Assembly (NCBI GenBank): GCA_951394405.1
Contig: OX596334.1
Coordinates: 4,898,001 to 4,962,000, forward strand
Length of the DNA: 64,000 nt
DNA from: Coprinellus micaceus
Taxonomy: Eukaryota > Basidiomycota > Agaricomycetes > Agaricales > Psathyrellaceae
Direction: 5' to 3'
Shown: positions 41,831 through 55,492 of the stretch, one piece after another
Layout: each line of letters begins with the position of its first letter
Numbering within the stretch: position 1 is the first letter of the stretch
Program-made: the position numbers and the translations under genes
Notes under the pieces: generated by a model
What the model was told of the DNA's origin: nothing
What the model saw: the letters and a program-made list of their open reading frames with translations, nothing else
The model's database searches: none

Positions 41831-44800
41831 CATCTTATCTCCTGCGGAGCAAATGGCGTCAGTCTTCATTCTCAACCCTCGCTCCCTCCACTCTCCGTGC
41901 TGCGCATCCCCCCGAAGTTCTCTGTCCCGTGGCCCCTTTTGACACCGTCCCCTTCCTTCGTCTTCATGTTTCTCCTGTTGAAACGACCTTCGCACATCAC
42001 CCGTGTCCTTTATCAGGAGGACTGCCCTCTCTTACTTGGCAGCCTCACGACTTTGAGCAATATCCGACCTTCTACGACCCCACATGCTAAACCCAAGATA
42101 TCCCTATGCCCGAGATGGTGACGCCTTTCACTGGCAGATGTCTTTCGCCGGACGAGATCCTCCACTCGGGGCGTTCTCTTCTCAGACGACGGTTACTGTG
42201 ATAACTTGTTGCGGATCGAAGCGACGCACTCGTCGTGGTGTTATGTGGGATGGGGACTGAGGCCTGAGGCAGGCCATCCAAATTCGAATAACTGTATCTA
42301 CGGATCTCTGATGTAAAAAAAAGACTGGGGAATACGTATTTCTGTTGGTGTACAGAACACGAATATGCAGAATGAGTGGGACAAATTGATGATGATATGC
42401 GGTTTCTGAAGGCAAAGGTTTCTACCGCACGTACCGACTCGCGACTGACGCACCCCTTCCCTTCGCGTTCAGTCGAGGGGACCTTCCCTCACCTAAGTCT
42501 GACCGGTTCTGTCGATTTCAAGAACGCGAACGTTGAAGACATTTGAAGGTACACTTCTGCGGGACGACCCTAGATTCCTTCGCTCCGCGAAAAGAGCCGC
42601 CGGTGCTTTGTTCAAATATCAACTTCGTGAGTCGGGGACTGGCGCTGCCGAGCCGCGCCGCTACGATTGCTGGGGTATGGAAGTCGCACCCACCCCACAC
42701 GCGATAGAGGCAGATTGCTCTCGTCTTTTGGCAGCCTGCGACCAAGACTAGCGAAGGGTCCGGCATGCTATAATGATTCTTGGTGATAAATTAACTACAT
42801 AGTAGCGGGGCTTGGACGATGAGTTCAGTAGATGTTACGGGTCTGGCAACGGCAAAACTCACTTAGACCCGCCCGATCTGATCAACCTTCAAAATGCACC
42901 TCCCACTTCGTATGCCACGTCCATGTTTTCGAATGTGGATGACTCGACGTGGTCCAAGACAAGTCGACCTGTGGTGTTCGATAGACCCCGTGCGTAGTGG
43001 AGAAACACACCTCCGCGAAAGCGAGGGAAGCGCAGGTAGGGATCATGTTGAAGGGGGTTGAATGTTGAGAATCAACCAAGCACGACATCATTCCTTGCGG
43101 CGTCACACGGCGAAATTGTGCGGAGATTAGACTAGATTAGATTATCAGCATGCGATTAGATTAGATGCCGTTAAGCGCCCACGTCAATGGGGTTGATCTC
43201 GATACTTGGCGTCCCTATCCAGTGATTCGAGTGTTCTGTGCATGACAAAACACTCATATTTCTCCCTGGCTAATCTAAGTCCCCCTGCACCTCGAGCTCG
43301 GCGGGAGAGCGCGGTGCCGGAACGGAGGATCGTCAGAGCCAGAAAAAAACCCTGGCTCCACGCTCACCAAAAATGCCATACAAACCGTTCTCTGTAAATG
43401 ACGCTGCAATTGATACTATTCAGTTGCGGCCGGAATGTTTGCAACCCCAGTCACCTAGCGCACACGTTTCGCCTGGCGAGGCCTCCAGGTTCTCTGTCTC
43501 CTGATGAAGAAGGTATACGTGAATTGGGTTATCCAAAATGCGTTCTGAATCCCATCACATTGAAAACTGAACACGCGTAAAGTAGTCGGTCCCGGAATTT
43601 CCCGACCACCAACCCCCTCGAAGCCATTTCTACTCTGGGGAATGATGGAGGTTGTCGCTCCGGGGGGTTTGATACCACCGGACCGCTCAGTGGCCTACAC
43701 GGTGAGAGAACCCGTATGGTGAGATGTATGTGCTTCTCCCGCGATGATCAGTCGCCCAAGGGAGCGGCGGAACGTAAACAGACGCATCTGACGAACCCGC
43801 ACCTACGACTTCTACTACAATCATTGGGCGCCACATCCTGCACTCCAGGATCCCTCGCCGGATGTGCGCATCGTGCGGAGAAGTCGTTCCCTGAGGAGCA
43901 GAGTTGGGTAGCATCAGCGATGATGGATGTCAGGCACTTTCCTTGAAGCATCAAGCCTCGCCTGCGATTATACCTCCCTCACAGCGAGAGTACCAGTGTG
44001 GTCCAGGGGTCCTGCAGGGTTCTGGAAGCCTCCCTCCCATACTTCTCGCAGGGAGAAAATCCAAATAAGGACTAATAACCCGGCGTAACCGCGACGTACG
44101 TGTTTCAAGGGACCGCTATGCGAGGCTTTACTTTATATGTGTTCTTCGACGTCATGGTACTGGCTGCGTTGTGCCATCAGAGGAAGGCATTAAGTTCAGC
44201 TGCTGTGTAATCTGGCGCCATCGTGATTGAGGGAGTTCGAAAATCGCGCATTGGGGCGTCAGTTGAATCAATCCTCGCTCGGGCTAGGTGCGAAGCCTTT
44301 CCTGGTCTTCGTACCGCACCCTGGACCAGCTCCACTTCCATTCACGACTGCCTAGAGTATCCTTTGCTTATCCTTCTCGATTTCTACCGTGCGCCTGGTT
44401 CATGTGTGATGAAATGGCAATAGCATTTTACGTTGCCTAGACCCTCGCTAGGGTCGCAATGCGACATCACTACTCGTGCAAACGCATCCTGCAAAGCGTG
44501 AACTCCATGAGTTCAGAAGGACATTCAACACAAGCTGATGCGGTTCGAGTTTGGAGACTGTGACGGGTGATTACCCTAGTCGATTGTTCCTGGCCGCGAA
44601 CCAGCCCGGTTGGAGGCGAGCCATTCGAAGTGAGTCAGATGGAAGAGTTAGGTTGACCGCGCGGCTCGACTGCGCTTCAATGGCTTCTTCGAACCAGCGA
44701 GGAAGGCGGAATGTGCTCACGAGAGGATATATTAAGAAAGATTCCCACCGAGCGCATTCTCCACACTCAGCTCATATGGTAGGGTCGGCGTAACAAAATC

Positions 44801-47800
44801 CCTAGTACACAAATAGAAGTCAATTGAGTGGTGACTCGCACCCCCGTTAATCTGATCTTATCATATCAGATGGGCGTCCCCTTTGCTTGATCCCTTTGAC
44901 AGCGCCTCTTGTGGTTGTTTACGCTTCCTGCGGCTTCGATTACCGGCCTTGCGATGAGTCCGGAGGAAGCCTGCATGCGGTGCCTCAGTGAACGTAGATC
45001 TCGGAGGATTGGTGATGCATACCATATCACATCGTGGTATCGATCAAGCCTCTGAGGTGTCTAGGTCTCTCCCTTGTGCTCCACTGTGTCGATGTCGAAG
45101 GGTGAAGAACCGTCTGGGCTGGAACTTCTCCCGTACGATGCACAGTGCATCGATTCATTCCCTCATTGGTGCAGGTATCCCTCCATGGCAGTTGGGGCTG
45201 TGCAGGGCCCGACATCCCACAGTACCCGAAACCCCCTTCCCTGCAATGGAGGCTTGTGGCAGGGCGGAGGGTCTAAAACGAAGGGGAGATGAGCGCCAAT
45301 CAGTGGGCGCCTAGATAACGAGGGTCGTCTGATGAACACATTCTGTACCCCACGTAAGCGACCCAGGCCACCGGCTTTCTTCCCCATCGTCACAGAGATA
45401 TCAAAAGGCCTGATGCCGGTATCAGGAGGCCGTGCGATATGGCACGAGATGATCAGTGATAGTCGAAGCGTTCTGGCAACAGGGCACAAACAGAGCACGG
45501 ATCGAAGACCGGAAGTAGCTAGTTTGATAGGCACTCAACATGCTGAGGATGCCGAGGGTGCTGTATGGGATGTCGTATGGGTCTTACCCTCCAAAGAGTT
45601 CCTCCCCCATGTTCTCTGATTTCCCGAACAGCCACCATAATGATATATTGTCTTGTGACCCTCATCCGTACTACCTGATATGCAGCTCCCCGGGTCTCGC
45701 ATGAGCGATGCATTGGGGTGTGATGAAGTACCAACTGTCGAGACGTCGTAGGTGTGAGGAGTTTGCCAAAGTCTACGAGGGCAAATCGTAGTGACGAAGG
45801 TCCAGGCTTGGGACGATGTTACGCGATCCGATGATATCGAATGTCCGACTCCTTCACCTATTGATGACCTCCTTCTGCTTAACGGACCCTACCGTCGCCT
45901 ACAGTTGGCGCTGCGATGCATTCTGTGATGCATATGCTAAATTTTTGGGGTGACATTGAGCGTGCATTACCCGGATGCGAGAGTACCATTAGCGGACATT
46001 CTCGCATAATGCCAGCCTCAAGAGAAGAGACGAAAAACGAGGTGTCGCTTTGAGTGTACGAAGCCGTCGTATATCGTTAATTGAGTGGCGAGCAGGCGAC
46101 TGGGTGTTAGATCCTGGAAGACGGAGGGACGCAACCCAGAGTCTTCGCTACGGCGAGGCTCCACGCTGAAAACCTGATAGAACTGGAGAAGGGAAGAACG
46201 GGGAGGAGTCGAAACATGCTGTATATTGTGCGTCATTTCGAGGATGGCTATAGCGCGTAGATTACATGGTGGATTACCTCGGCGAACGTTCGACTAATTG
46301 GACACGCTAAGCTCTTCTCCTCGAACTTCCGGAATGACCTGGATAATAGAAGGCTATCAATCTCACAGAACGACGCGTCTCGCAATACATGGGGTGCGGA
46401 GGGGAGTGGTCAGAAAAGATTCAAGTCGAGCCAAAGCGGGGTCCCGGGGAGGACGAGACCGAATTAAACGGTCATGGGGCCAAGAGGCTCAATTTTGGTA
46501 GGCGAAAGGGATCGGAGGGCGGAAAGAAGGGGCGGTGAATCTGGCACACGAACAACGGGACGGTAGGCCTTTGGGACTCGAGAATAAAGGAATGGGTATC
46601 GGACCCGAAAGCCGCGTCGAATACAAGGAGTAAACCAAACGTGAGGCCCACCTTTCGAATCGTCTATACAGCGATCACGCCCCCCATACCCCTCATCCTC
46701 TCTGACTTCTCCACGCTCGGCGTACCCTCTACACCGCGCCCAATGCTACCCTTGCAGGTTCTTCCACCAGTAACCACGGGTTCGCGGTGCTACACCTCCC
46801 ATCGCTGATGCGATGTATCCGTCCCCATCGACCCATTCACAGAGTAAGGAATCCCTGGTTCTCCGGTTGACCCTCCGACAACGCAGCGTCTCGCATCCCA
46901 GAGGCCATACGCCGTCGAAGGATGGGGAAGAGAGTCGGACGAGGGAAAAGTCGAACGCGACGAACGGCACAGATGGGTTGAGGCGACGACGGGGAGAACC
47001 TTGCCATCGGTGGGCCGTGCCGCAGTGGGGTTGGAGAGGATATTAGCGGGGCCCAATCGACTGAGGAAGGCGTCAGAGGTTGTGCGCGCGATGCTGAGCT
47101 TGAGGCGATTGGAAGCAGGGTTGGGATGCTACGAAGTCGCTGGTAGGGGCTAGGTCGTGCGGAGGGTGCACAGCGCGAACATCCTGCGGCTGGGGAGAGC
47201 ACCGTGATTAGACGGAGAAGGGTTGGGGGATGTGAACTGGGCGGACCTATCCCGGTTTACGACGCATATTCCTCCTCCCCGCGACTGTGAGCGTCGGTGC
47301 GAGGCCGGTGGGGGTATCGCGCTCAATTGTTCGCCCGCCTTGGGGTTGTCGTTGGACGCTTTGCGGGTGTGGGACGAGTGAGAAAGCGGGCTCGTTTTGG
47401 CGTCGTCGGCATGGCTGCGGTGGTGGCCTCCTTGAACTCAAATAGAACATCTCAGGGAGCCTATCTGGGGGAAGATGTCGTTTCAGGGAGAAAACTGCGA
47501 GGAGGAAGGGCGACTACGCACCGTATTCCGTGCCATTCGTCTTGACAACCTTTTCCGTGCCGAAGGCTGCCTTGGGGAGAGAGAGGGCCATTAGCAGAGG
47601 CAGCAGGCGGTTTTGAGCAGACGCACCTCATTTCCCTCGTTCTTCCCCCGAATCCCTCGCTAGCCTGAGTCGCGAGCGAATCGATATGGGCCGAAAGGTC
47701 GAGAGGCCGGCATAGCGAGCCTTCAGGTCGAGGGATAGAAGAATTTGCAGGGTAGAATGGCGGAGTCGATTTCGAGGGTAGAGGTGAAATGGCCGATCGT

Positions 47801-48280
47801 TCCGGCAGAGCAGTCGCCGTGGGGGCAGACTTTGGGCAGGGCAAACAAACCGTCAACAAATCGGTGTCTGTGGCATTTAGACTCCGACTCAGGGGCTCAA
47901 TCCTCTTTCGCTAGTCTCCTCGTTCCACAGGCAAACCTTCATACTGGGTGCTTGGGTTGGCCATATTTCTACCTGAGTACATGGCTCGGGAACGTGTGAA
48001 TAATTGGAAGACCTGTCAAAGTCATGAAGCAGCTTCGTGATTAGGACTTGTACCTTCAATCACGCCGATCCTAATGTTTGGTTCTGCTATCGGGGTGTAC
48101 GAAGCTCTGGGTCACAATAAATATTGGCTTGTTCGCGGACACATCACATACGCCGCGTCGCGGCGGAGAACTGGAGAGGGAAGCATAGAGAATGGAGTCG
48201 AACTGGAATGGGTTGGATGGATTGGGTAGGTATACGTAGGGCGTTTCTGGGGGCGTACGCCTCCGTGCCACGGCATACCT
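41831..48280. other. Long stretch without a supported gene
   Basis: Over six kilobases of mostly short open frames. Small features: a CATCT-rich run near 41821, GATTAGATTA repeats near 43128-43165 beside a reverse-strand GGCGCTTAA, and G/C-rich DNA open in several frames at 46.7-47.9 kb. Phrases such as YGLWDARRCVVGGSTGEPG near 46850 (-) look protein-like and may be relics, but I could not assign them. Confidence 0.4.
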
Positions 48281-49735
48281 CTATAGGCCGGTCAGCTCCA
48301 GATTCGTATGGTCGCGGTCCACAGCGAAGACCAAGGTCGAAATGACCGCTCTCGAGGTGGGGTCGTCAATCTTCCGGAGGTTCAAGATCAATGCGGTGGC
48401 CAATATTGGTGCAAGGAATGCGTCGACCCTGGGGTGTGCACGTAAGGAAGAGCTCGTAGGTCTGTTTCGATGAGTGGCTAGAGATCGCACCTCTCGAGGA
48501 TACCACTTGCCAACGAAAATCTGGCTGGTCCAGGAAGCTAGTGGTATCAATCATTTAGGCGGCTGGATCTCCGCCTTTCACCCGTGACTCACCAGGAATC
48601 CCAGCAAACTCATTACACAATACATCAGGCGGACCGCTGGGTGATAAATGGGTTGAGAATGGTCAGTAGTAAGTCACTTCAATGCAGAAAAACACTTGCA
48701 AAAAGTCGCAAAATAGAATAGACCGCCATCCCGGCGAATTGAGTTGATCAAAGAGTTCTCCTGGTGTTTGTAGCGTATCAGAAGAACGGCGGTCCCAATA
48801 ACTGTCATCGCTAAAGTGGTACCGTAAGTCCATGTGTGAGTTCCACCTCTGACCGATACTCACTGACAGTCCCAGCCAGATAAACCGAAGTCACAGCGAT
48901 TGGATATCCAATAGTGCCATTCTGAAGGGTGGTACATAACCACCCAAGCTGGTCGCCAATAGGGTTTCTGGGAATAATAACTGCATCCCAGGAAAGAAGT
49001 TGGTCAGGACGCATCTCTCAAGGGCAGTATACTCGTGTACTGACCCAGGGTTTTTAACCGATAGAGAATGACAAGTACCAGTGACGGAGCACAGAAGGCC
49101 TTCGCAGACAATAATTACCATGTCAAAAGGTGGAAGCCACGGGTAAGTGTACACCAACAGGAGGAGAGCCATGAAGAGTCTACTCGACCCCAGCAGCGCA
49201 TAAATGCACAACATGAGTGCGCCTGAAGGTTGGATCAATTTCTCCGGACACAATAAGGGACACATAGCTCACCATTTGCCGATGCTAGGGCCATGAATGA
49301 CAGAGCTACGGAACTCGTGTTTAGTGGATGTCCGAGGATATTCATAATTTCACTCATAGGATCAACATACCCATGTCTGCAACGCCAATACCAAGACACG
49401 CCTGCGCAAAGCATGAGAGGTTAATTGGCCAAGGCACTGACGATATTTTCAAGGCACATACCTCATAACCGAGCCCCGATTTCGAGTACGCACTAACTAG
49501 AATGCATATTCTTTCAGCCTGATCTGGGAGAGGGTCGGAAACTACGTACAAATGGCACGTACGGCGTCTCTAGCGATTGGGAAATAGCGGCATGCAAGGT
49601 AGATCCATTTTCCGAAGGACATTTTCTTGGACCATATGTGCCGCACCTGCGGGTGGGCGTATACGTGTATGATAACAAATGGTGAGCTGAAATGCGACAA
49701 ACCTCGTCGTCGAAGGTTGTCAAACAATGGTAAAC
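48281..49735 (-). CDS. DUF6533-type seven-helix membrane protein, gene E (first exon not found)
   Basis: The first recognised exon (from 49735) is VYHCLTTFDDE, followed across the conserved DE|V intron by VRHIWSKKMSFGKWIYLACR. Further pieces are AERICILVSAYSKSGLGYE, ACLGIGVADM, GALMLCIYALLGSSRLFMAL and NGTIGYPIAVTSVYLAG. Then LAMTVIGTAVLLIRYKHQEN with RRDGGLFYFATF aligns with the same exon in genes A and B. The last exon ends in TALILNLRKIDDPTSRAV and a short hydrophilic tail, stop at 48281. It belongs with A and B rather than C and D. After FYFATF the splice donor is GCAAGT, a GC-AG intron in the same phase as the GT introns of A and B. The ATG-bearing first exon should lie between 49750 and 50100 but I could not pick it. 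Confidence 0.65.
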
Positions 49736-50200
49736 CTATGGGCGGCGTCAGGCAGGTGATGTAGCGTTTCTGGGAAGTCGTACATATACCGCTGAGGTCG
49801 CAACTGAGGGTGAGGATTTAGCTTCGCATGCTCCGTATTCAGCAATGGGACGGCCGAGATCACCTACCGGTGAAACGCTGGCGATGCTGTCAGTGTCAGG
49901 ACTCTCACTTGGCGTGGGGCGGAAACACTGACCGAAATCCCTTGGATCCTGTGAAGGTACTCCAGAAATTCTGCGTCAATGCCACTCATCGTGTGGAATC
50001 AGAGTCCCCCTTCCCGCCAAACGTCTCATACCTTATATATTGGCACCAGTCAAGCCCATCGCCCTAGGGAGGCACGATATGACAAGATTAATTCAGATCT
50101 AGGTTTGGATATGGTGCTCGATCTAAGACGGGACAGAGTTTCTGTACACCAAACCAAACACGCACTCCTGGAACCGGTTCCCAACACTTAACATCCCCTC
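49736..50200. other. Upstream region of gene E, no exon resolved
   Basis: It should contain the first exon of gene E by analogy with A and B. A stretch at about 50130-50150 (TTTCTGTACACCAAACC) recurs inverted near 52955-52970. Confidence 0.4.
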
Positions 50201-50215
50201 CGAACGCATCGGCAG

Positions 50216-53200
50216 CAACGTTTGCTTGTATGTGCGCGTATCTAATTCCACACCAGCGGAACAGTCAAATATCCCGATCCCATCGGACCCCGACTGTCAA
50301 AGTTCGAACACCATGCGCGAAGTTCGGACGGCATACGCGATCACTTCTTCTGCTGGAAGTGTCAGGCCCGTGGCGCAGGAACTATATACTCCGCACCAAG
50401 GTCTACAAACCGGCGGCTTCGAGCGAGGCCTACAGACCCTCCGTGTACATCCGTTGCCCGTTTGCCGAACTGCACAGCGTGGTGAATTCGTACCCGGCGC
50501 GGAGTACCCAATATCTCGTGGACGTACACCAGTGTCGAGCGGCGAGTACGTGTGGCGCCCACAACACACAATACACGACACACAACGTCAACTCCAATGT
50601 CCACCACGGACCCACACACGTACGCCCACGCTGAATTGATTGACAATCCACACACACAACGTAACGCTCTCCGACCGAACTTGGTTTCCGCCTCGCCGCC
50701 TCTCCCATTCTCCTCCTCTCCCCACGCTTACCGGAAAGGGGTCTTCGTTCTTCCCTCGTCCCGGCCAATTGAGTCGCATAGAATTTTGAGCTATTGAGTG
50801 CTCGTAGACAGTTGTACCTCTATCAGGTATGTCTCAGGTGTTCGTATCGCACTGGGAAGAATCGGGGACTCGCGCGAGTCTCCACCCTCTGTACCGGAGT
50901 GCAGGACTCGCAGACGATGGCACATGCACAGAAGAACGCAGAAATTGCTATGCACCATACGGCACCGGGAGAAGATGCAGTTCATGTACGGCAGGGGATT
51001 GTTAGATAGATTGGGACGGATTAGGTGGTCGCTGGTCCCCTCATGACAGGGAGATTGAGCCGGTATACGAGGGTGTCAGTGGTGGTCGAGGTGTATGATA
51101 AGGGATGGATGAGCTTCTTTCTCTCAGACCCCCAACCGAGCTTGCCCCTTGCCTACAGTCTCTTTAGTTCCACATATACGGGGGATAGCTCGCTCATTCA
51201 TTCAACTCTGGAGGGTGCTCCTCAATTGGATGATCGTCCAGGATATCAATTCAACCGCGGCACCGGACACCGCGTTGATCAATTGCCTACAGAAGGCGGT
51301 TCGATGGGGGCGAATCAGGTGAACCCCAACAGTGCGGGACTCGCAATGTCCCGCTCGACAAAGATGAGCGAGGGTATGACTGATCTCGATCAAGGATCGC
51401 TGATCTTTTCGAGGTTCAAGATCAGCGCGGTGGAGGGTATCGGTGCGAGAGACCCCTCGGGAGAATATGTGTCAGTAAAACCGTATCTTGCGCCGCATAA
51501 TAAGAATAAGAATAAGAATATACCATTTCCGACTCCTGAGCAGCTGGGGTCCTACCATTCGAGTGCAGACTTTTGCGGGCATGGGGTGTGGCGATCCAGG
51601 GAGCCGGGGACCTCAAATATTGGTTTCCGCCATGGCTTCGAGCGGGAATTTTGGGCCGTGGAGTCTTTCGTCGAACTCTCCCAGAGCACTTTAGAGGGTT
51701 GCGGGAGGTGTAGCTCTGCGGGATGTGTGTACCGGGGGGCAGCGAGATATGTGTGAGATGATGCGATCGAAATATTGTAGCTGTGCGAAGTCTACAGGGC
51801 TACATTAAATTACAGAGTTCAAAGCTGGCACCATTCTAGGGCCCTTAGGAAGGAGGGACGGACGGCCCTCGGTTCGCGGAGGTGAATGGTGGAGAGTGGA
51901 GAAACAGTTTTGGCTTGCAATTCCGACTGAGCGATCGAGGGGATGTGCCAGTCGCTCGCGGTCATAATTAGGGCTGTGTTCGAAGCCCTGCTTTGCGATG
52001 CATTTGTGGATAATAATATTAGAGGATGATCTTCGTACGTCCACTTGTGGGCTCGTTCGGAGTCTCAATTGTTCGTACAGTTCGTACCATGTACGAACCC
52101 CAGGTTGGATGTGCTTGCTGGGATGGGGGATGGGGGAGGCCGGCGTGGAGAGCGCTAATCGACACGTGCACGTCCACGGGATATTGGGTATCGGATACTC
52201 CGCGCCGGGTACGAATTCACGACGCTGTGCAGTTCGGCAAACGAGCGAGAGATGTACACGGAGGGTCGGTCGGCCGCTCGGCATCGTCGGTTTGTGGGCG
52301 TTGGTGTGGAGTATATAGTTCCTGCTCCACAGGCCCGACACTGCCAGCAGAAGAAGCGATCGCGTATGCTGTTAGAGTTCGAGGGAGGGTCGGGAACTTC
52401 GCGCATGCAGCATGGTGTTCGAACTTTGACGATCGGGTCCGATGGGATCTCGGGTTTTGGCTGGTCCGTTGGTGCAAGTACGTATGTACACGCGCACACA
52501 AGCGAACGGTGTGGATACACACATGTAGGGAGTGAAAATCATTCGATAGGCGCTCGGCTCCACGGAGGGAGCGTATCTGGATGTTTGATTTAGAGTACCT
52601 ATCTGGGGTTTTGACTCCGTATTGATTTTTGGGCGCTGGAGACTTGGGTGTGGCGGTAGTGCTCAACTGGGTTGAGTTTTGAGTGAATGCAGTGAGTACG
52701 CGGGTGGGCGTGTGCCTATGGGCGTGTCGGGTTGTTCCGTCTGAACGCTTGGGGTCTCGGTTCTTTATTGAGCGCTTGAGCACTCGTTCAACCCCAACGC
52801 TCGCACCTTCGTTCAATCCAAACGATTGCACGGCGCACCCCACTGACTCTCGTACGAAACGCTCGTATTCTCTCGTTCTTGGTTGGATTGCATGCTCGAA
52901 ACCTCTGCGTTGAAGGGAGAAGCTAAGTATCGGTTCTGCGAGTGCTTATTTGGTTTGGTGTACAGAAAAGGTCGAACGTCACCTGGTCTCACAACGTCTG
53001 TCTGAGTTACAATGGCTGAGGTGCGTTGAGACGAGGTTCGGGGAGAAGGGACAGTGGAGCGGAGGGGAGGCGGAAACCAAGTTCCTGTACGAGTTCGATG
53101 GGGAGTGTGACGTTGTGTGGGGGGATTGTCGATCAATCGAGCGTACGTACGTGTGTGTGTGTGGATACATGGTGGATATTGGTGTTGACGTTGTGTGTCG

Positions 53201-53760
53201 TGTATTGTGTTTTGTGTGTATCATGCGTAGTGGGCCTGCGTACGTACACAAACAAACCATGGACGGTACCGTGGAAGTGCAAAAGGAACGAAGATAGGCG
53301 CTCGGCTCCGCAGAGGACCGCATGTAGACGCAGATCTGTTCGTATCATGTCACAGTATCATAGTATCAGAGTTTTTGAGTAAGTATGGTTGGCTGGGCGC
53401 TCGAGCGTGCCGGCGGCGGTTAGTTGAGTTGCGGTTTGACTCTTTTGAGTGAATGGAGGATGTGCGTGCGTGGGGGATGTGCGTATATTCGACTCGTTCA
53501 ATCTGAAAGCTCACGATCTCGATTCTTTCTCGAACGCTCCGACCTTGTTCACTTCCGACGCCCGTCGCTCTCACTCTCACTTGCTCATCGAACGCACGCT
53601 CGGAGCATGGGTCGTCAGGTTCTCGGACCAAGAGAAAGGAACCTGTGCGTTCTATGGTTGCACAGTGCAGAGTGCGAGGATGCGGATTGCGAAAACGCGG
53701 TTGAGGACCCGCAAAGGTCACGTAAACCGTACCCGGAGGAGGACTTCAAAGTCACGTAAC
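50216..53760. repeat. Block of diverged inverted and tandem repeats
   Basis: 50216-50540 is similar, in inverse orientation, to 52160-52500. Both keep the 16-base word AGGAACTATATACTCC and a long GAATTCGTACCCGGCG-containing tract. 50558-50725 is similar, inverted, to 53038-53222, sharing AATACACGACACACAACG and CTTGGTTTCCGCCTC. The two right-hand copies belong to units about 750 bp apart: AGGCGCTCGGCTCC recurs at 52549 and 53296, and TTGAGTGAATG recurs after each. Open frames across the block are not conserved between copies, so it is unlikely to be protein-coding. It may derive from a transposon with long inverted repeats, but ends and target duplications could not be fixed. Confidence 0.6.
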
Positions 53761-53769
53761 CGTAAGTAC

Positions 53770-55492
53770 ACGGAAGTGGCATAACGCACGAGTGTGGATA
53801 AGCGCCGAGACCCGAGAACTGCGGAACGGGTGCGCGGAGGTACGTGCGCACGGTTAACGTGGGTCGAGACCGCGCAGGACCATGCGAGGTTGGGACCCCG
53901 GTGGTGTGGGGGGAATTCGACGGTGAAGTGGGGAGAGTGGGATACGTATCGAGTGTACGGGCGCGCTTGCTTCCGTGCGGGTATGGAATACGCACGTTAG
54001 GCTCGAACGAGTGGTCTAGAACGCTGGGGTGTGTGTCCAAGCAACCGCCCATTCTCCTCATTTCCTTGAACTTACTTCAACTGGCAATGACGAAATATCA
54101 GATGGAGAATGGAATCAGATGTATCAGATGTATCAGATATCAGAAGGGCGTTCCGTCGTCATTGATTGGGCGCTAAACATGACGTGAAGTACAGCGCCCG
54201 TAGGCCTTGCGTAAAAGAAGAGAGGAATGGAATGGAGAAGGGTGAGGGTGAGTCTGGGTGAGTGAGGGGAGATATATAGGTGGAATGGAGGGAGAGACGA
54301 GATGGGAAGAAATGGAGGATGGAGAGAGTGGAGGGGAGTTCGGGCGTCGTGGGTAGAGTCGGAGTGCGTACATGCGCTCAAATGGAAGGGAGGGAAAGGA
54401 AGGTACGACGAGGCCAATAGACGAACGTCTATGCGCGCCACCATCAGACGCGAGGCACTTCGCATCATACCCTCTGTCCTTCCTCCCCGTACCAACCTTG
54501 GTACTTCCCTTCTCCCTCTCCGGAATCTGGAATCCGGGGTCATTCAATCGTCCTCGTCCTTAGCCTGTGTACGTCCACCAACGTCCACCAACGTAGACAC
54601 GGACAGGGGAGGAAGAAGACATCTATCTCCGCACACCCGTCCCTAGATCCGACACGCACGCCCAATTGCACACCGGGCGCTCTCGCCCCTCTCGGCGTCA
54701 GGGGCTCCCCCACCTAAATTGGGTGCTCAGCCAATCACCATCCCACCCGGCCATCGCGCAATCGCCTTCCGGAGCCTCGGCCATCGTGATGCCCCGGAAT
54801 CGGGTCTTCAATCTGAGTTTGAATATGACGGTCAATTTTCCAGGGGGCGAGAGAAATTGATGATGATCGATTCCCCCCCCAAGGCTCCTCTCTGCTCTTT
54901 GATCCCAACACATCATCAGTTGTACCTGTTGAGCGGTGCTTGCCAGCTCATCAGCGTTCCGTCGTCGCCCCTCCAGCGCTCGTCGACTTCATATCGCCTC
55001 TCGTCTCTCTGTCTCTCTACTCAAGGTCGCCGCGCAGGGAAGAGTCTCACTCGTCATCGTCGTCGTCGACAGCCTCGAGAAGGAGATAGGAAGAAAGTAG
55101 GAAGACGGTGAAGGAAAGGGAAGAAAAAGAGAAGAGGTGAGTAGAGAAAAGGAAGAGGAAATTGTTGGGATCGCCCCATCATCTGATTCCATCGCCCCAT
55201 CGCTCCCCTGCCTTTCCGTCTCGTGTTCCCGAGCGTCGTTCGTCTCTACCGTTCTCGTCGTCGGCGTCGTCGAGTCGATGCTGTGGCGTTGGTCGTCGGC
55301 GGCGGCGAGGCGCGGTGAAATGCGAGAGACGACGTGGCGGGGAGAGGAGTGGGGTGGGGAGGAGGGGCGACGTGGCGGGGCGACGCCGGTGGAGGGAGGG
55401 AATGAATGAATGGATTGTATGCTGACTGATCCTCGCGTAGACTCTCGAACGAACAAACGGAAGATACACGCGTAGTGAAGAAAGAACGAACG
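53770..55492. other. Upstream region of the GATA factor gene
   Basis: No supported gene. Purine-rich DNA at 54.2-54.45 kb and pyrimidine/purine-skewed DNA at 54.95-55.4 kb give long spurious frames on both strands. The final few hundred bases are probably promoter and 5' leader. Confidence 0.45.

Noticed and set aside
46700..47860. Long open frames on the minus strand
   Set aside because: High G+C DNA open in most frames, with no consistent splice sites or known motifs. Could be relics but not supportable.
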